From: Gymnorhina tibicen
Taxonomy: Eukaryota; Chordata; Aves; Passeriformes; Artamidae
Assembly (NCBI GenBank): GCA_013399875.1
Contig: VXAZ01008030.1
Span: 62,001-126,000, forward strand
Length of the DNA stretch: 64,000 nt
Direction of reading: 5' to 3'
Position 1 is the first letter of the stretch. Each line of letters begins with the position of its first letter. Shown here one piece after another: positions 12,086 through 25,268 of this stretch. A program made the position numbers and the translations under genes. Below the pieces are notes generated by a model, which was not told the origin of the DNA, did not search any database, and saw nothing but the letters and a program-made list of their open reading frames with translations.

Positions 12086-15000
12086 ATAATGGCAATAGGG
12101 ATCTTATTTCTGAATTGGCAACGTGAAACAAAAAAGAGAAAGCAGCACATGTGCTTATTCATTTTGAAAGTACAAGAGATGAGTTAATTTCTGAAGTCAA
12201 AGCCTAGGTGCTCAGCTGTACATCATATATTATCTTCATTAATCTACTGTAACAGAGCAGGAGCGGAGTGGTGAAGCATCCTTATTCAAACCTCAGATAC
12301 ACTTCTTGAGCATAATAAGTGAACACAACATTTAGTGCTCCCATTTGTATTCCTGCCTGCTAGTTGGAAAGTAGGGAAAAGGAATGGGTGTGCATGCATG
12401 AAGACAGATGTGTAGGCACCTGTATTAGGCATTGAGTGATTTAGAAAAATGGCAAAATATGCCAATGGTATTACTCAAGTCTTTACATGTATTCCCATGT
12501 AATTTTTAGAGATCTAGAAGCAACATGTTGGTATAGATTTTGATTTGCAAACTGAATGGTGAGTGGATGATGGATTACATGCTGTGCTTGGACACATTTC
12601 CCAGCTCCCTCCTACTCTGTGAGAAATGACTGCAATCATAAACCCATCACATAATGAAGACTTCAGTAGGAGCAGGAAACACTACCACACCAGGAATTTG
12701 CAGGACATCTGGTAAATCAACAACATTATCACAAACATCATGGCCAACAGCCTGAGCTGTAGCAACAGTATATTCATTTTCCAAATGTTCCAACTGAGAA
12801 AGATACTCAGACCATTCCCACTATACACCAGATGGCTGATTGGGAAGCCAATATTTTCTCTATACACAGAAGCTTTCTCTTCCATCATTTTGCATGGGGG
12901 CCAGATATTTTATCAGAGACAGGATTTTCTCTGGCCCATATTCTACTGAAGAAATATATATACTGTACAGCCTACACACCATAATATGGGCAACTGCAAG
13001 ATAGTGGAAGAACTGTCCCGGCAGGCCACAAACATGAGAATCCCTGTGGCAAACTGCCTCCCTTTTCATTTTTAATGTTGTTAAATATCTTTAAAGTGAA
13101 CTATAATGCATTAAATTGTATTCAGTATGACACAGTATTAAATCCACGTGAAAATGAATCAATCTGTAATGCAATGGTGTCAGAGAGACACAAAACAAGT
13201 CTAGTGATATAGTAGCTCAAGTGCTTAGTGGGATGATAATTTAGGCTCCAAGTAATTAGCATAGCACAATATCTAGTGCCTTAGTCAAGAAAAACAGTCT
13301 GCAAAAATCAGTGGAAGTTTTGCCTTATTGAATAAGTACTTCACGTAAAACCTGGAAATAGAAAGCTAAATTGACTTTGTGTGTTGACTTTGCAAAGTAC
13401 TCTCCAAATCATAAGAGAGAATTTGCCTACAGTGAGAGAAAAAAACTCCTTGTATTACTAAAACTTCCAGACTTGCTTTCAGTCTGATAATAAAGGTTTT
13501 AATCTAAACCTTTTGTCTTTCTTCTCTTTATCTCTGTTCTAGCTGTAGTTGTAAATCATTGGATGGGTTCCTAGGTCCATTAATCCAAGCTTTGTCAAAT
13601 GTCCTATAAAAGACAGGAATTTCCTTAAAGCTGTTGCAGTCTGATATTTGAGTCTTCTGTGAAACCAAAGAGAAATATAATACTGTTATATGATGGACAT
13701 ATGTCCTACACTTTGTAAAACACTTAAATACTTTTTCCTTGCAAGTTCACCAAACTCTTACTGCTCGACCCCAATATTTCCAGTACTAGTGTGTATGTCA
13801 GACTGTTGTTTTTGAGGAATCATCATCAGCAATAGTAAAACCTCTGCAAAGGGCTAGGAAAATACATTGTGCTATTATTTTAAAATTCTCCTAGTTTATC
13901 AGGTGAATTCTAGTGCTATATTTGAGCAAATGGTGGGAACATGCCATCTGCTTGCTTCTACATCCCTAAGAAAAATCAAGAGAGACTTGGTAGATTTTGA
14001 AAGCTACATTCTCTGAAGTGTCCACACCTTGTGAGCATTACTGGTCAAGATGCACAGAGGATGAGTTGGATTTTTCCTGAAACTGCTCTTGTTAGCAGCT
14101 AGAGGAGGCAGGCTGGCTATTGGGCCTGGATCACGGAGTGACGTATTTCATCCAGCACTCGTACACTTGTGCATGCTCACTCAAAAAAATCCAAATGGAC
14201 ACCTATGTACTTACACATTTTACTAAGAACCTATGCTTCCTTTCATCTTCCCAAATTTTTCAATTTCACTTCATCTCTTTAAACCCTTACTGTGCAAAGC
14301 CACATTCATATGCTTAACTTAAGAACAGTAAAACCACTGAAGCCAACAGAACTGATGGATGTAAAATTCTAAGTACGTTTGCAGGATTTAGCACTAACCT
14401 TTAAGTCTGAGATCTCTGAATTTGGAAGTCTAAGAGTTTCATGACCTTCCAAGCATGGATTATCCGTATTTTCTACAGAAATGGTTCTAAACGTATTGCT
14501 TGTGCTTAGGAATAAGAGAAGCTCCCTAAGAGCGTGCTGGCCTCCTTTGGACGGAATTGTGGTATTTGGTTGTGAAAGGTGAATAACAGACACAACACAG
14601 AAGACTCCAGGCTGGATCAGTCCAGACAAAGCAGTTCAAATCCTGGTCTCAATAAAGTAAATGGCAGCTGTGCCCTGTGACTTTAACTGTCAGTGAAGAG
14701 AAATGACTGTGTAATTGCTAAAATCTGATACTAAGCTGGTAGCAAAGAGAGTGCATTTTACTGGCAGTTTTTTTTTTTTCTTTGTAAAAACCCAGCCAAG
14801 CAACAGAAAAAGCCAGGCCAATGCATTAAAACAGGACTTAACTGAAAGAGTTAATTCTGGTCATACTTTGCTTAAAAAAAAAAGAAAAAAAGGAAAAAAA
14901 AAGAAGAAAAAGAGATTTAATATACTTTTCAATCATGTCAACTGAAATGCAACTTTCCCCAATGATAGACTTGCCTACATCTATCACAAGGTAAACAATC

Positions 15001-18000
15001 TGTGCTAAAAGCATAAAGACTTATTTTTCCTTTATTCTTATCTCAGTGAAACAGTCCGCTGACAGAAACGCCTTTTGTTTGGAAGAGATTTGGTCGTGTT
15101 TCACCCTAAACTAATGCAGAAGTAGAGGTGTATTAGAGAAGTTTTGACTGCTGGCGGCAGTGGAATTCATTGCCCATTGTTTCGCTCTCTAAAATATAAA
15201 CACAACTTGATTATGTTGCCAAATAACTACATGCAGATTTGCAGTTCCTTAAAAGTAACTTACTTATCAACTTTGTCAAGAGTGAAAAAGTCATTAATGA
15301 CAGGTGCTTGAAGAAAGAAAAGAAAAAGGGAAAAAAGGCATTAATCTGGATGATTTCATTTTGACAAAACTGAGTGATAGCAAGCAGTATTCCTGGAGGG
15401 ATGATCATCCAGCTACTGAAACTCTAAGACAAGAAGTATGTGGAAGTTGTTAAGGTGTAACATCAGTCTGAAATTAGCAGGGTGTTTTTTTAAGTTGGAG
15501 AGTGCCGTGTTTTTGTTTTGCTTTAGTCTCTTGCAAAATTTGGCCTCTTCATACCAGATTTCTAAGGGTTCAGGCAGGTAATGTGTAAAACATATCCAAA
15601 GCAAAGCTGTCACATCTTCACATCTGTCAGCTAGAATTTGTTTCCAGTGACTGAAGTCTGTAAGAATCAGGATGGAGCTGAACAACTAAGTTTCTCTTGC
15701 AACTCCTTGCAAGGATGTGATTTGCTCATAATACCATGTCTGGGAGCATCCTTAACTTATGGGACACATGCTTTTGGCTTATGTCAATCATCTGCAAAAT
15801 GAAATACATTTTCAGTACTCTTCAGGCCTTTCCATCCTCTTAAAAAACATACTTCAGCTGCTGGGAGGAAATGGTTAAAAGCAGAAGAATGGTGAGGAGG
15901 ATGGTAGATTAGCTCAAGTGACCTTGCAGCTGGGAATGCTGAGGCCCGGAGTATAAGTGTGAGAAACCCCATGTATTATGCCTACTGCTGTTTATCCTCT
16001 GTCTGTTTTGTGAAGTAGAGTCTCTGTGTAGAGATAACACTGGTGTTTACAGAGACTTGGAGGTGCTCTCACGGACGTGTTTGAGCTCCCTGTTGGGAGA
16101 GTGATCAAAGATCATAAAAAGCACAGAGGAGATCAGAGCATGGTGGTAAACTACGAGTGTGCAGGCCCTTGGTAAAAGGGTGCAAACAGCAGCCCCAGAG
16201 TCTGCCAGGATGGACTGAGCCTGATGGTGCCTGCGCTGCCCTCATATGTCTCTGCCGCCTGGGTGTTTCTTCAGGGATCCTCCAGTTAGCAAGGTAATGA
16301 AATAAATTTATTCTTTGCATTTCAGCCATAGGTTTATTCTGGCCACCTGCCTGTCTTGACTCACACATCATCTTTTGAAATCTCATTTTGGTACCAATGT
16401 CATGAGTTCCTTCTGTTTCTCACCTTGGACAGTAACTTACAATTGTACATAGTCACTTAGTGAAGTAAAAAGAGTAAAAAAATCCAGTTTGGTAGTTCTT
16501 ATACTCCATTTTAACAGTATTAAATGATAACTGTAGGCACGTAAGCTGTAGCAGAACAATCATACAAAGTTTTAGAAGACTGAAGTATTAGCATATCATC
16601 TGCATGACAGATTTGGCTAAATCATCTGAATACAGTTATGTAAATATGATGTGCTCTGCACTGGAAAGAGCAGAATAAATTTAGTGGAGCTACTACTACT
16701 TCCTAAATGTAAAAACTAAATTGTGTCGGTAGTATAGTAATAAAAAAAATTCAATTGCCTTGCCACTCCTTGAAACCAGAATATCATGAAATCAAGTTAT
16801 ATGCCTATCTTTGTCCTTAGTTTAATTACAGCCTTTGACACCTTCTTAAAACACTCCTGTTTTCTAGCCTTTCACCTTCTCCATGCAATATCTTAATTAC
16901 TCTTTCAAAAAAGAAGATTAGGTATGACTGGTTTGACCTCCCTTTTTTCTCCCCATTCCTCACACTCTTTCTAAAGCTTCATTACATTTCAGATCACATT
17001 TTCCTTTGTGGTATTCTATCCTTTAGTAGGATATTTTGATATTCACTGTTGGTTTCCCACTTACTTTCTCTTGCTGCTTTTCCACTATCTTAGTGAAAAA
17101 ACCACACCCTTCTTTCCTTTGTTAGATGTAGGATTTTGTTAGGGTCTAATATCTCTTTAAGAAACCAGCTGAAGGCAAAATTTCATTTGGTATTTTTACA
17201 TCAGCTCCTCTCATATCAACATTTTCATTGCCATCTCTCCTTTCATCAAACTTGCCTGTGTTGTCTTCCTTAAGATTTTCTGTATGTTCCCCCTCCCTTG
17301 AAGTGTAATAGAAATTTTAATTTAGTGTAATAAAGCAAATTCCTTACCCTTTTTCTGAAGCCCTGTCAGCTGCTATGTCCCTGCTAGTGCTTTTAACAAA
17401 ACTCATTGACAGATTCTGTAACCGTGGAGGTCATTTTAGACCCTCCTTTTCTCTTGCTTTTGCTTTGCACATGAGAAAGCATTTCTCTCTGTGTATCAAT
17501 ACCACTGTTTCACTGCCTCTACAAAATGTCTAAGAACCTTCTCTCTCCAAATAGACATTGAAAACACTCCTATATTCACACACGTTAAACGGTCTTGTTA
17601 TATCTTTCTTGCTGTTTTCCTTAGGAAGTATAAAATTTTTTTTATGCAAAACATGCAATCACAACATTTCCGTCAACAATTTTCTTTGTTTGGGTCCTAT
17701 TAACTCACATAATTGGTTCTGTGCTTCTCTGTCTGCTTCAGATGTCTGTTCTCCTAATACTTCCTGAATCTAATCTCATCCCAACTTTTACGTGAATGGT
17801 GGAGGATGAGTAAACTCATTTTTTGTTTACAGGAGTATTAGCTTTGCATGCGTAGTTGAGATCCTAGTGCCCGGGTCTCCCAGTTAAAGGGTGGGTGGTG
17901 TGAGCACCTGATGAAAGAAAGCAAGTGTTGAGAGAATAAGATACATTTTGAATGTCATTTTTGCAGAGGTGTTATTTTTAAAACCAGATAGTTAACTAAA

Positions 18001-19167
18001 GGAGCAAATCTAATGTAAACAGCAGTTTTCTTACTCTACTTCAGTAAGTTTTCTTACTGAATTAATCCACTGATTCCCAACTGGATAAGTAAATTTCCTC
18101 CATTTTATGTATTCAATCCCCAGGCATCTAATTTGGCTTTACGTGTTACACTGCCAGAACAAGATGTTGAAACCATTCTGCTTAAATGTTTGAGTTAATC
18201 ATGCTAGATCTGCATTCTTAACCTTAAGATCTTTAGAAAGAAACGTTTGTTCCCGTAAAGGACTTTCTTGGAAATCAGCCTAACAGCACAGATTTTGGAG
18301 CTGTGCAACCAGACTGATTCCATTCTCTCCCTCTCATCTTTTCAGAAGCATTTCTTCCCCCATGTCTCTTCCCATTTGAGCTACTTTTAATTGCCTGAAA
18401 GTCAGTGTCTAGATACTGGCCAGAGATGGACACAGACATCCAGAGATGCTTTCCAGACTAAAAAGTGGTAGTTAAATTAGGCAGGAAGAATTGATAGAGA
18501 GACAAAGTAAACTTGACAATTAGTTTAGACCAAACCCCTGTATTCTAGACCACTGGCTGTCTAGTTGGTCAAGTGAGTTAGAAGAACATCACTATGAGGC
18601 ACTACAATTATTTCAACAGGATATTGCCTAAAAACTATAAACAAGAAAAAATACAACTCAGTTATTATGGTAACAGCTCCAACTCTGCTAACGTGCTTTT
18701 TACTCCATGGGGGTAACGCTGCTATGCTGTGTGTATATAGAAACTTTCTGGCTATGGCTCTGCCAGCAGACTAGACTGGACCAGTGCACAAGGCACAAGC
18801 ACTGGCAAATGATTCTCTACGCTGTTTAACAGGTTTTGGCTTGGGGCAGTTAGCATTTCCTAGACAACACCCAAAGAGGGTGTTCTTTTCAGACACTGCT
18901 GTATCTTGTGTTCCGGAACAGAGAATGTGGCTGGATGTAATTTCCTTAATGATATACCTTGAACTCTGAAGCTAGCCTAGCTAACCCTTTGCATCATAAT
19001 ATTCAATGGTCACACTTTAGCAACCTTGTAAAATTTCACTGCTGGGCACTTCTGAACACATTACTGACTTTGACAACAGATAGATACTTTTACCATTAAG
19101 ATTCACAGCCAAAACAAGATCTTGGTATTCCTGCACTGGTGTCAGAAGTCACATAACATAACAGCAG
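12086..19167. other. Non-coding sequence
   Basis: This is about 7 kb without a supported gene. It contains an A-rich tract at 14874-14915, a perfect 9-bp inverted repeat at 18040-18061, and scattered pyrimidine-rich stretches at 16860-17480. Open frames here are short and lack splice support or biased composition. No transposable element was recognised. Confidence 0.55.
14874..14915. repeat. A-rich low-complexity tract
   Basis: Runs of A are interrupted by single G residues. It could be the decayed tail of a retroposed sequence, but no source element is visible next to it, so I call it simple low complexity. Confidence 0.8.
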
Positions 19168-19383
19168 ATAGGATCATAGAATCACAGAATTGTTTAAGTC
19201 GCAAAACATCTCTAAGATCATCCAGTCGAATCCAGCAACTGCCAAATCCACTCCTAAGCCGTGTCCCTAAGTGCCACATTAACATTATCTTTTAAATGCC
19301 TCCAAGGCTGGTGACTCAACCGCTTCCCTGGGCAGCCTGTTCCAGAGCCTGACAACCCTTTCAGTGATGAAATGTTTCCTAAT
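19168..19383 (-). mobile_element. CR1 LINE 3'-end fragment
   Basis: The plus strand begins TCATAGAATCACAGAATTGT and continues with TCTAAGATCATCCAGTCGAA, TGGTGACTCAACCGCTTCCC and GGGCAGCCTGTTCCAGAGCC. These are hallmark phrases of the reverse complement of the avian CR1 3' end, from the terminal octamer-like repeat through the last part of ORF2. The element is 5'-truncated at about 19383 and lies on the minus strand. It is diverged enough to have no open frame. Confidence 0.88.
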
Positions 19384-22300
19384 ATGGGAATGAAATATCA
19401 ACTGTGTAACAGCTGCAGCCACACTATCAGCTCATAAGTTTTAGATGGAGATCATGGAAATGGTATAAGCAGTTTCCCTGAGACTCTGGGATTCCTATTG
19501 AAAACTTTTATGGCAACTGGGTCTGACAATTTTCACAGGCCAAGATATAAACCCTGTGATGGGTAACTAGGAAAGTACAGTGAGGAGGATGACCAAATCA
19601 TTATTATGTGACCTCACGTCAGCTATTGCAGTCATTAGAGATAAGGAATTTTGTATCTAATTGTCAATTTTTTTGTTGTTTGTTTGTGAGACAATGTGTT
19701 TTGGGAAGATTATTTTGTTACAAGACTGCATAGCAGAGGAGGGAGTAGTGATAAACAGAAATTATATTCCATGGAAACCAAGGGAGAACTACAAGTATCT
19801 CTTACTTAGGACTGAGGCAAAAATGCAAAATTGATACCCAGTCTCTCTCCAAGTGTCACATTCTAACTGATAAGGAGTTTTAGAAAGTCTCATTAACTCA
19901 GTGTTCCTGCAACTAATAAATTTTCTTGCAAATAGCTTAGCTTGTTTTGCTAAACCAAACATGAATAACCTCCAATAGAGTCGTTTGGAAGGTAATTCTA
20001 ACTGTCTTTATTTATATTTGTATAGATTGGCTTCATGGCAGGATCTCTTACAATAAAATGCAGCATAATAACTATCTACTAATGATACTTTGACTTGAAA
20101 TATCGCCAGGAAGTTTAAATTGGTATCCACCTATTTTTAGCAGAAATAGCTGCAAACAGTTCACAAAATAAGCCCCAGCTGTAATAACAAGAAAAAATTG
20201 ACATAAACCAAATGCTCACCATGGGTGAATTTCCACCTACTCTTCACAAATAGAATGAGATCATAAACAGTGGGAGGCTGTCCTGTCTCTAATTTTAATT
20301 GTTTTATTTTTCAGTTCACAGCCTGATTTGATTGAGAATGGTAGGCAGGTATAATTTAATTTTAGCACTGACCCCCTACAGGACGGATTACAAATGTGAT
20401 GAGCCCTGGTATGAATAGACTGTTTAGTAGCTCGTGTGCGTGCAAAGAACTTGTTGTACAATTTATCTTCTGCAACCTCATTTTGCAGTGAAACTTCCGT
20501 TTGAAGTTCACCACGTACCCTAGCATAAACTGACCACTATTATGAGCATACACATATCCTTCATGGAGTTCACAAAATGTTCCAATGAAATTTTCCCTTA
20601 CATACTGTGTGATGTGTTTCTATAATTGGCACCACCTTATAAGCAGATCATTGGCATGTTCTATGGATTGGTAGGGGAAATAAAATATGGCGAATCATAG
20701 TCATTCCAGAATTGAAACTGAAATGTGACCTCCATTGTAAATCTGATACAGAAATTCCTTTCAATTTTATAATCAAAGGCCTACCTGTCTGAAAATGAAG
20801 CTCACCTAGGATTTTTTCTACTAAATTTCAAAATTATTTTCTTAAGTATTCCTAAAGCTGATACAATAAAACCAGTTGCTTCTCTTACCTTAGAAGTAGG
20901 AAGCAAAACAAGCTGCTTCTGTTTAACATGCAGAGTTTACCTCAGGTTCAAGTCTTCTGCTGGTTTTTTCTTTTGACAGTTCAACAGTGATATGTCCGCG
21001 CTTTTACTGGATTCTAATCAACAATGATACAATTAGCTGTTCTGTTCCACTCAGTGCCATCACCATCTGGTACCCCCCAAGGGACACTTCTGAAACTTAG
21101 TAAACCTACTGATAGGCAGGGGACCAGTGAAGAACATGAACTCTTACAGAGGTAATAGAAAAAGAAATTGTGGAGCATCATTAGACTAACAGCACTTTAA
21201 GCTCCTGCTTTGTGTTTAAATTATTTTTACATTTGAAAACAGGATAAAACTGTACTGAGCGTAATAACTAATGTTACATTTTTTGATTTCCCTCCACTTT
21301 TGACCTGCTGAGATCTGGATTTGAGCACATGAATGGTCTCACATCTGCCATCCATACAGAATCTGTCTGTAGAGAATGACTGAAATATTGCCTGGAATTG
21401 CTTTAAAATTACAATTATTTGAATTAGAATTAATTACAAATCCCCAAGACACCTTAGTAAAATTCAAATAGGTAATTAAGTATGTAATATTTTCACAACA
21501 GAACAACTTATCTGTGTGTGCTCAAGAGTGAAGATTGAAGGAAGTGAAGGCCCCAAAATATGCCCAGTATTCTCCATGTGCATGCAGCACACCATGACAT
21601 ATTGTTCACGTGAACTGGAAACAATTTCCGATGGTGCCAGGGATCTGCACCACTAACACACTCCACAGTTTTACTAATCTGCCAATGTCTCAAATAAAAG
21701 CTTTGGCAGAACTCTTGCACAGGGCACAGATACACAGAAAAAGTGTCCTGGAATAGCTGTCGGTTGTTTTATTTTCTGCATTTACAAGTCACTAAAAAGA
21801 GTTTTCTTTCCTTTAGACCACAAATTTTATTAACTTGCTTATATATCACCGTGTGACTTCAAGCAGTGCTCAGGTCTGAATTTTCTTCCACTATTGTTTC
21901 CTCTTGTATGCCTTGGGTTTGCATTTGTACAATAAACAACTCCATTCTCACCTCACATATTATTTGGCAGAGAGAAATGAGAGTTATTTTATGCAGTAGC
22001 TAAGTGAACTTCTGTAAATATTTGGTTTCCTCTGAGATATTTCCATATCCCACATACACAGCTATCAGAGCTGTGTTAAAGGTAGAATACATTGCACAAG
22101 AGGTGAAATGTAAAGATGAAGTTGACAGAATGTTTAAACTAGTACCTTTGGGGAAATAAGGTCCAACACCATAAATTAAAGACAGATTCAGGCTACATTT
22201 TGAATCTCCTTGGAGACACACCTTCAGCAAAGAAATGCAGGAAGGCCTGCATGAAAGCCTTGGAGGGAACAAGGCTATGAAAAACTGAAAACTGAAAGAA

Positions 22301-25247
22301 AAAAGTGCGGCCTAAAATATGCATATAAGGTAAAGCAGTTTAGATTCCTTTACAGCCAACTCCTTACAATTTCTCCACTGCTAGGTAGCTGCGTCCCTGT
22401 GGGTTTCCCTGGCATGCTGAAGAACTGGTGGCTGCATTGTGTTTGTAATTTCTAGTTATATATCACTTTGGATTTGGCTTACATTCTTAGTGGTTTCAAT
22501 TCATCCTTCTTCTCACTGTGTATTTAGTTAGCACCAAGGTGTTTCTCTCCTTGTCATCCAGAAAGCCTTTGAAGAATATGGGCATCGCTATCCAGGTTGC
22601 ATGGCTGGCTTTCCTATGAGTGGTGAGAGGAAGGACTGACCTAGTAATGTCACCATGACCCTCCTGGGACCCTTCACCTGCAGCCTGGGCTCAGCTGCTG
22701 CCCAGTCCTGGCTGCTGAAACGTGCTCAGACTGTACGGACACAGCCTGTAAGAGGAGAGCAGCAGCAGACAGATGCATTGATTTTAGCAGAACAGAAAGG
22801 AACTTAACTGAGAATCAGAAGCTGTGAGAGCTCTGGAGGAGACTGAGCCTTGCTGTATTGTCTGAATTCTGCTAGATGGTGGTTATGCTCACACGTGGCA
22901 TTGAGCGTGCACAGCCCTACTGGGGTAACACCACACTGAAGCTTTCTGGGGTTGGTTTTACACACCTCTCAAGTCAGGACTGAGGTTCAACGAGGAGGCA
23001 GTGAGCTACCAAGCCAGGCAGCAGGCTTTCTGGGGCTCAGCTGACCTATGAAAGGAGTTGGCAGACCACCATTACTAGTAGTATTCAGAGTGGCTTACAT
23101 TTTGTTGCAAAAATGTTCCTTCCCCTCCAGGAAAGATAATTATTACCATAGGAAACCATAGCCTCTCTGCTCCAGTCATCAGCCTTCACACAGCTTTTGT
23201 TTTTGGGAGTGCTATAAACATGCAAAAAATAGCCTTTGGACCTGAGAAAACAATGCTGGTAACATCCGTCCTGTTTTGTGGGACAAAATTTTAATCAAAA
23301 TGGTTAATTATCTCAGGTAGTGAAGAATTCTTTATGGTCTTGTTGCCTAAATGCAAGATTTTAACTCCTTTCCTGCCCTAGTGCTGCTAAGGGATACCTT
23401 CTACAGGATTTTATTTATCCTGTACATTGGGAAATATTTTTCTAATGGGTTTTACAAAACTATTTGAAAACACAAATTTCCTCTTGTTTAGGCACTGCTA
23501 GTAGAGTCTTCTTTCCCTGCCATAACAAAACTGCCAGTGAATCCACCAGATCTTCCCCTTGCTTCCTCTTATGAAGGGGAAGACTTGCTTTGTTCAAACT
23601 GTATTGTATCCCTGATAATCTCAGCACATCTGTGCTCTTTTTAATGCTGCAATATGCTGTTTAAGAGAGATATTCTTTCTGCTGCCACAGCCACATTTAA
23701 TAAGGACATGGGAGACATTTGGAAATGGGCAGCAATGTTGATTCCTAGATTTTTTGACAAGGAAGCAGAGTGCACCTACAGCATTGCTGATTAATTCCAA
23801 TGAATACCATTTTCCATAGAGGTACCCTGCACCCAGTGGGCATCCTAATAACAGCAGGAAGAGATGACCCTCACCAAAGGGTGAGGGAAAAATTCAATCC
23901 ATCCAGCAGTTGGATAGATTTCCACATTTGGTTTTACACGTCTCCTTTGTAATTGTTCAGAAATACAACTTTACAGAGAAAGGCAGTGCACGCTCTATGT
24001 GTCGCATTATATCAGCTTTTTGACTGAAAGTAGCCTACACTTTTTTCATCTCAGATGAAAAGCATTATATTTTCAAAAGAGGAGCTGATTTTGAGTGAGT
24101 TCACTCTGCTGGAGAAGTTTTTATAAAGCCACGCTGAACAACTTGCAAATGTGAACTAAGTTTCGTGTCTTTGGAACACAGCAGGCAAAGTCTGAAACAT
24201 ATTTTTCTGCAAGTGATAGCTTTGAAAGAAAAGCATATGGGCTTCCTGTTTTACTGTCTCTTTGTCCCGTTGCTAAAGAGATCTTCAACCTCTGTGACAC
24301 AGCAGTAAGAGGGAGGTGAGGTACAGTGGTGTCGACACGAGGCAGGGGGCCTTGAACTCCATCTTTCTAATCCCGTCTGAGAGAAATCAAACCAAATTAA
24401 AAACATCTCTGGGCTAGATAGTGTATAACGTCACTGCTTTGGCTCAGGTAGCGCTGAGGTGTGCAGCCCAGCAGGAGGCAATGTGCTGTCACTCAAACCA
24501 GCAGCGATGCTCTTGATCTCCAGCGAGCAGTCTGGCAGCGGGGCTCTGAGGACAATGTGTGTCCCCTGTGTCCAGCAGCAAAGCTGCAGCTTTGGAGAAG
24601 CAACAGCATGCTTTTGCCCGAAAACACGGCATTATGCATAGTCCCTTCAGTTCTTTTTCTGTTCCCTTTTCCTTTTCTCATCCCCTGCCTTTGTTTCCCG
24701 CTGACCCGCAGTTGCCTGCTCCCACACACAGGCTTACAACAGTGCTTACATTGCCCTGGAGTTTCAGCCTCTGGCTCAGTACTTCTGCCATGGTCAGAAA
24801 GCACAAAGTGCATCTGAGGATTTGGACTGAAAAGGGGGAATCAAGCTAATCTCTCCCTTGATCTGTGGTTGGTTGAGTGCCTGACTGGTACCCTTGGGTA
24901 TATGAGAGTGGCCTGCAGGCAAACAGCCTTAACTAACTTGCAGCAGATGCCAATGGCAGCAAGGGCAGCTGGACATTGCCAGTGCATGAGGAGACCTTGG
25001 ATGCCACCCAACAAGAACTTACCTCCCAATTGTATGCCACTGGAGGAGCCCCATCAGCTTGGGTGATTCTTCTGCATGATGGCTGCAGCACCGGCAGGTT
25101 CCGAAGCAGCAGCGTGTTAGCTGCTCTTTTCATGATTATAATGCATTAGACTGAACAGCTCTAAGACCCACTTCTAAGATGCAAAAACATTATGCTTAGG
25201 TATTATGTTTAATTCATGTGTGTACTTGCAAATGTGACTGGCAGGTT

Positions 25248-25268
25248 TCATTGTCAAAAGGACAATGA
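25248..25268. repeat. Perfect 8-bp inverted repeat containing CATTGT/ACAATG
   Basis: TCATTGTC and GACAATGA are exact reverse complements separated by AAAAG. Each arm contains the ATTGT/ACAAT core bound by SOX-family HMG proteins. Regulatory use is inference only; a match of this size can arise by chance in a window this long. Confidence 0.5.

Noticed and set aside
24459..25133. Cluster of open frames on both strands in a GC-richer patch, considered as a gene or first exon
   Set aside because: Five overlapping frames on both strands, none with a good start context or donor. The local base composition explains the openness.
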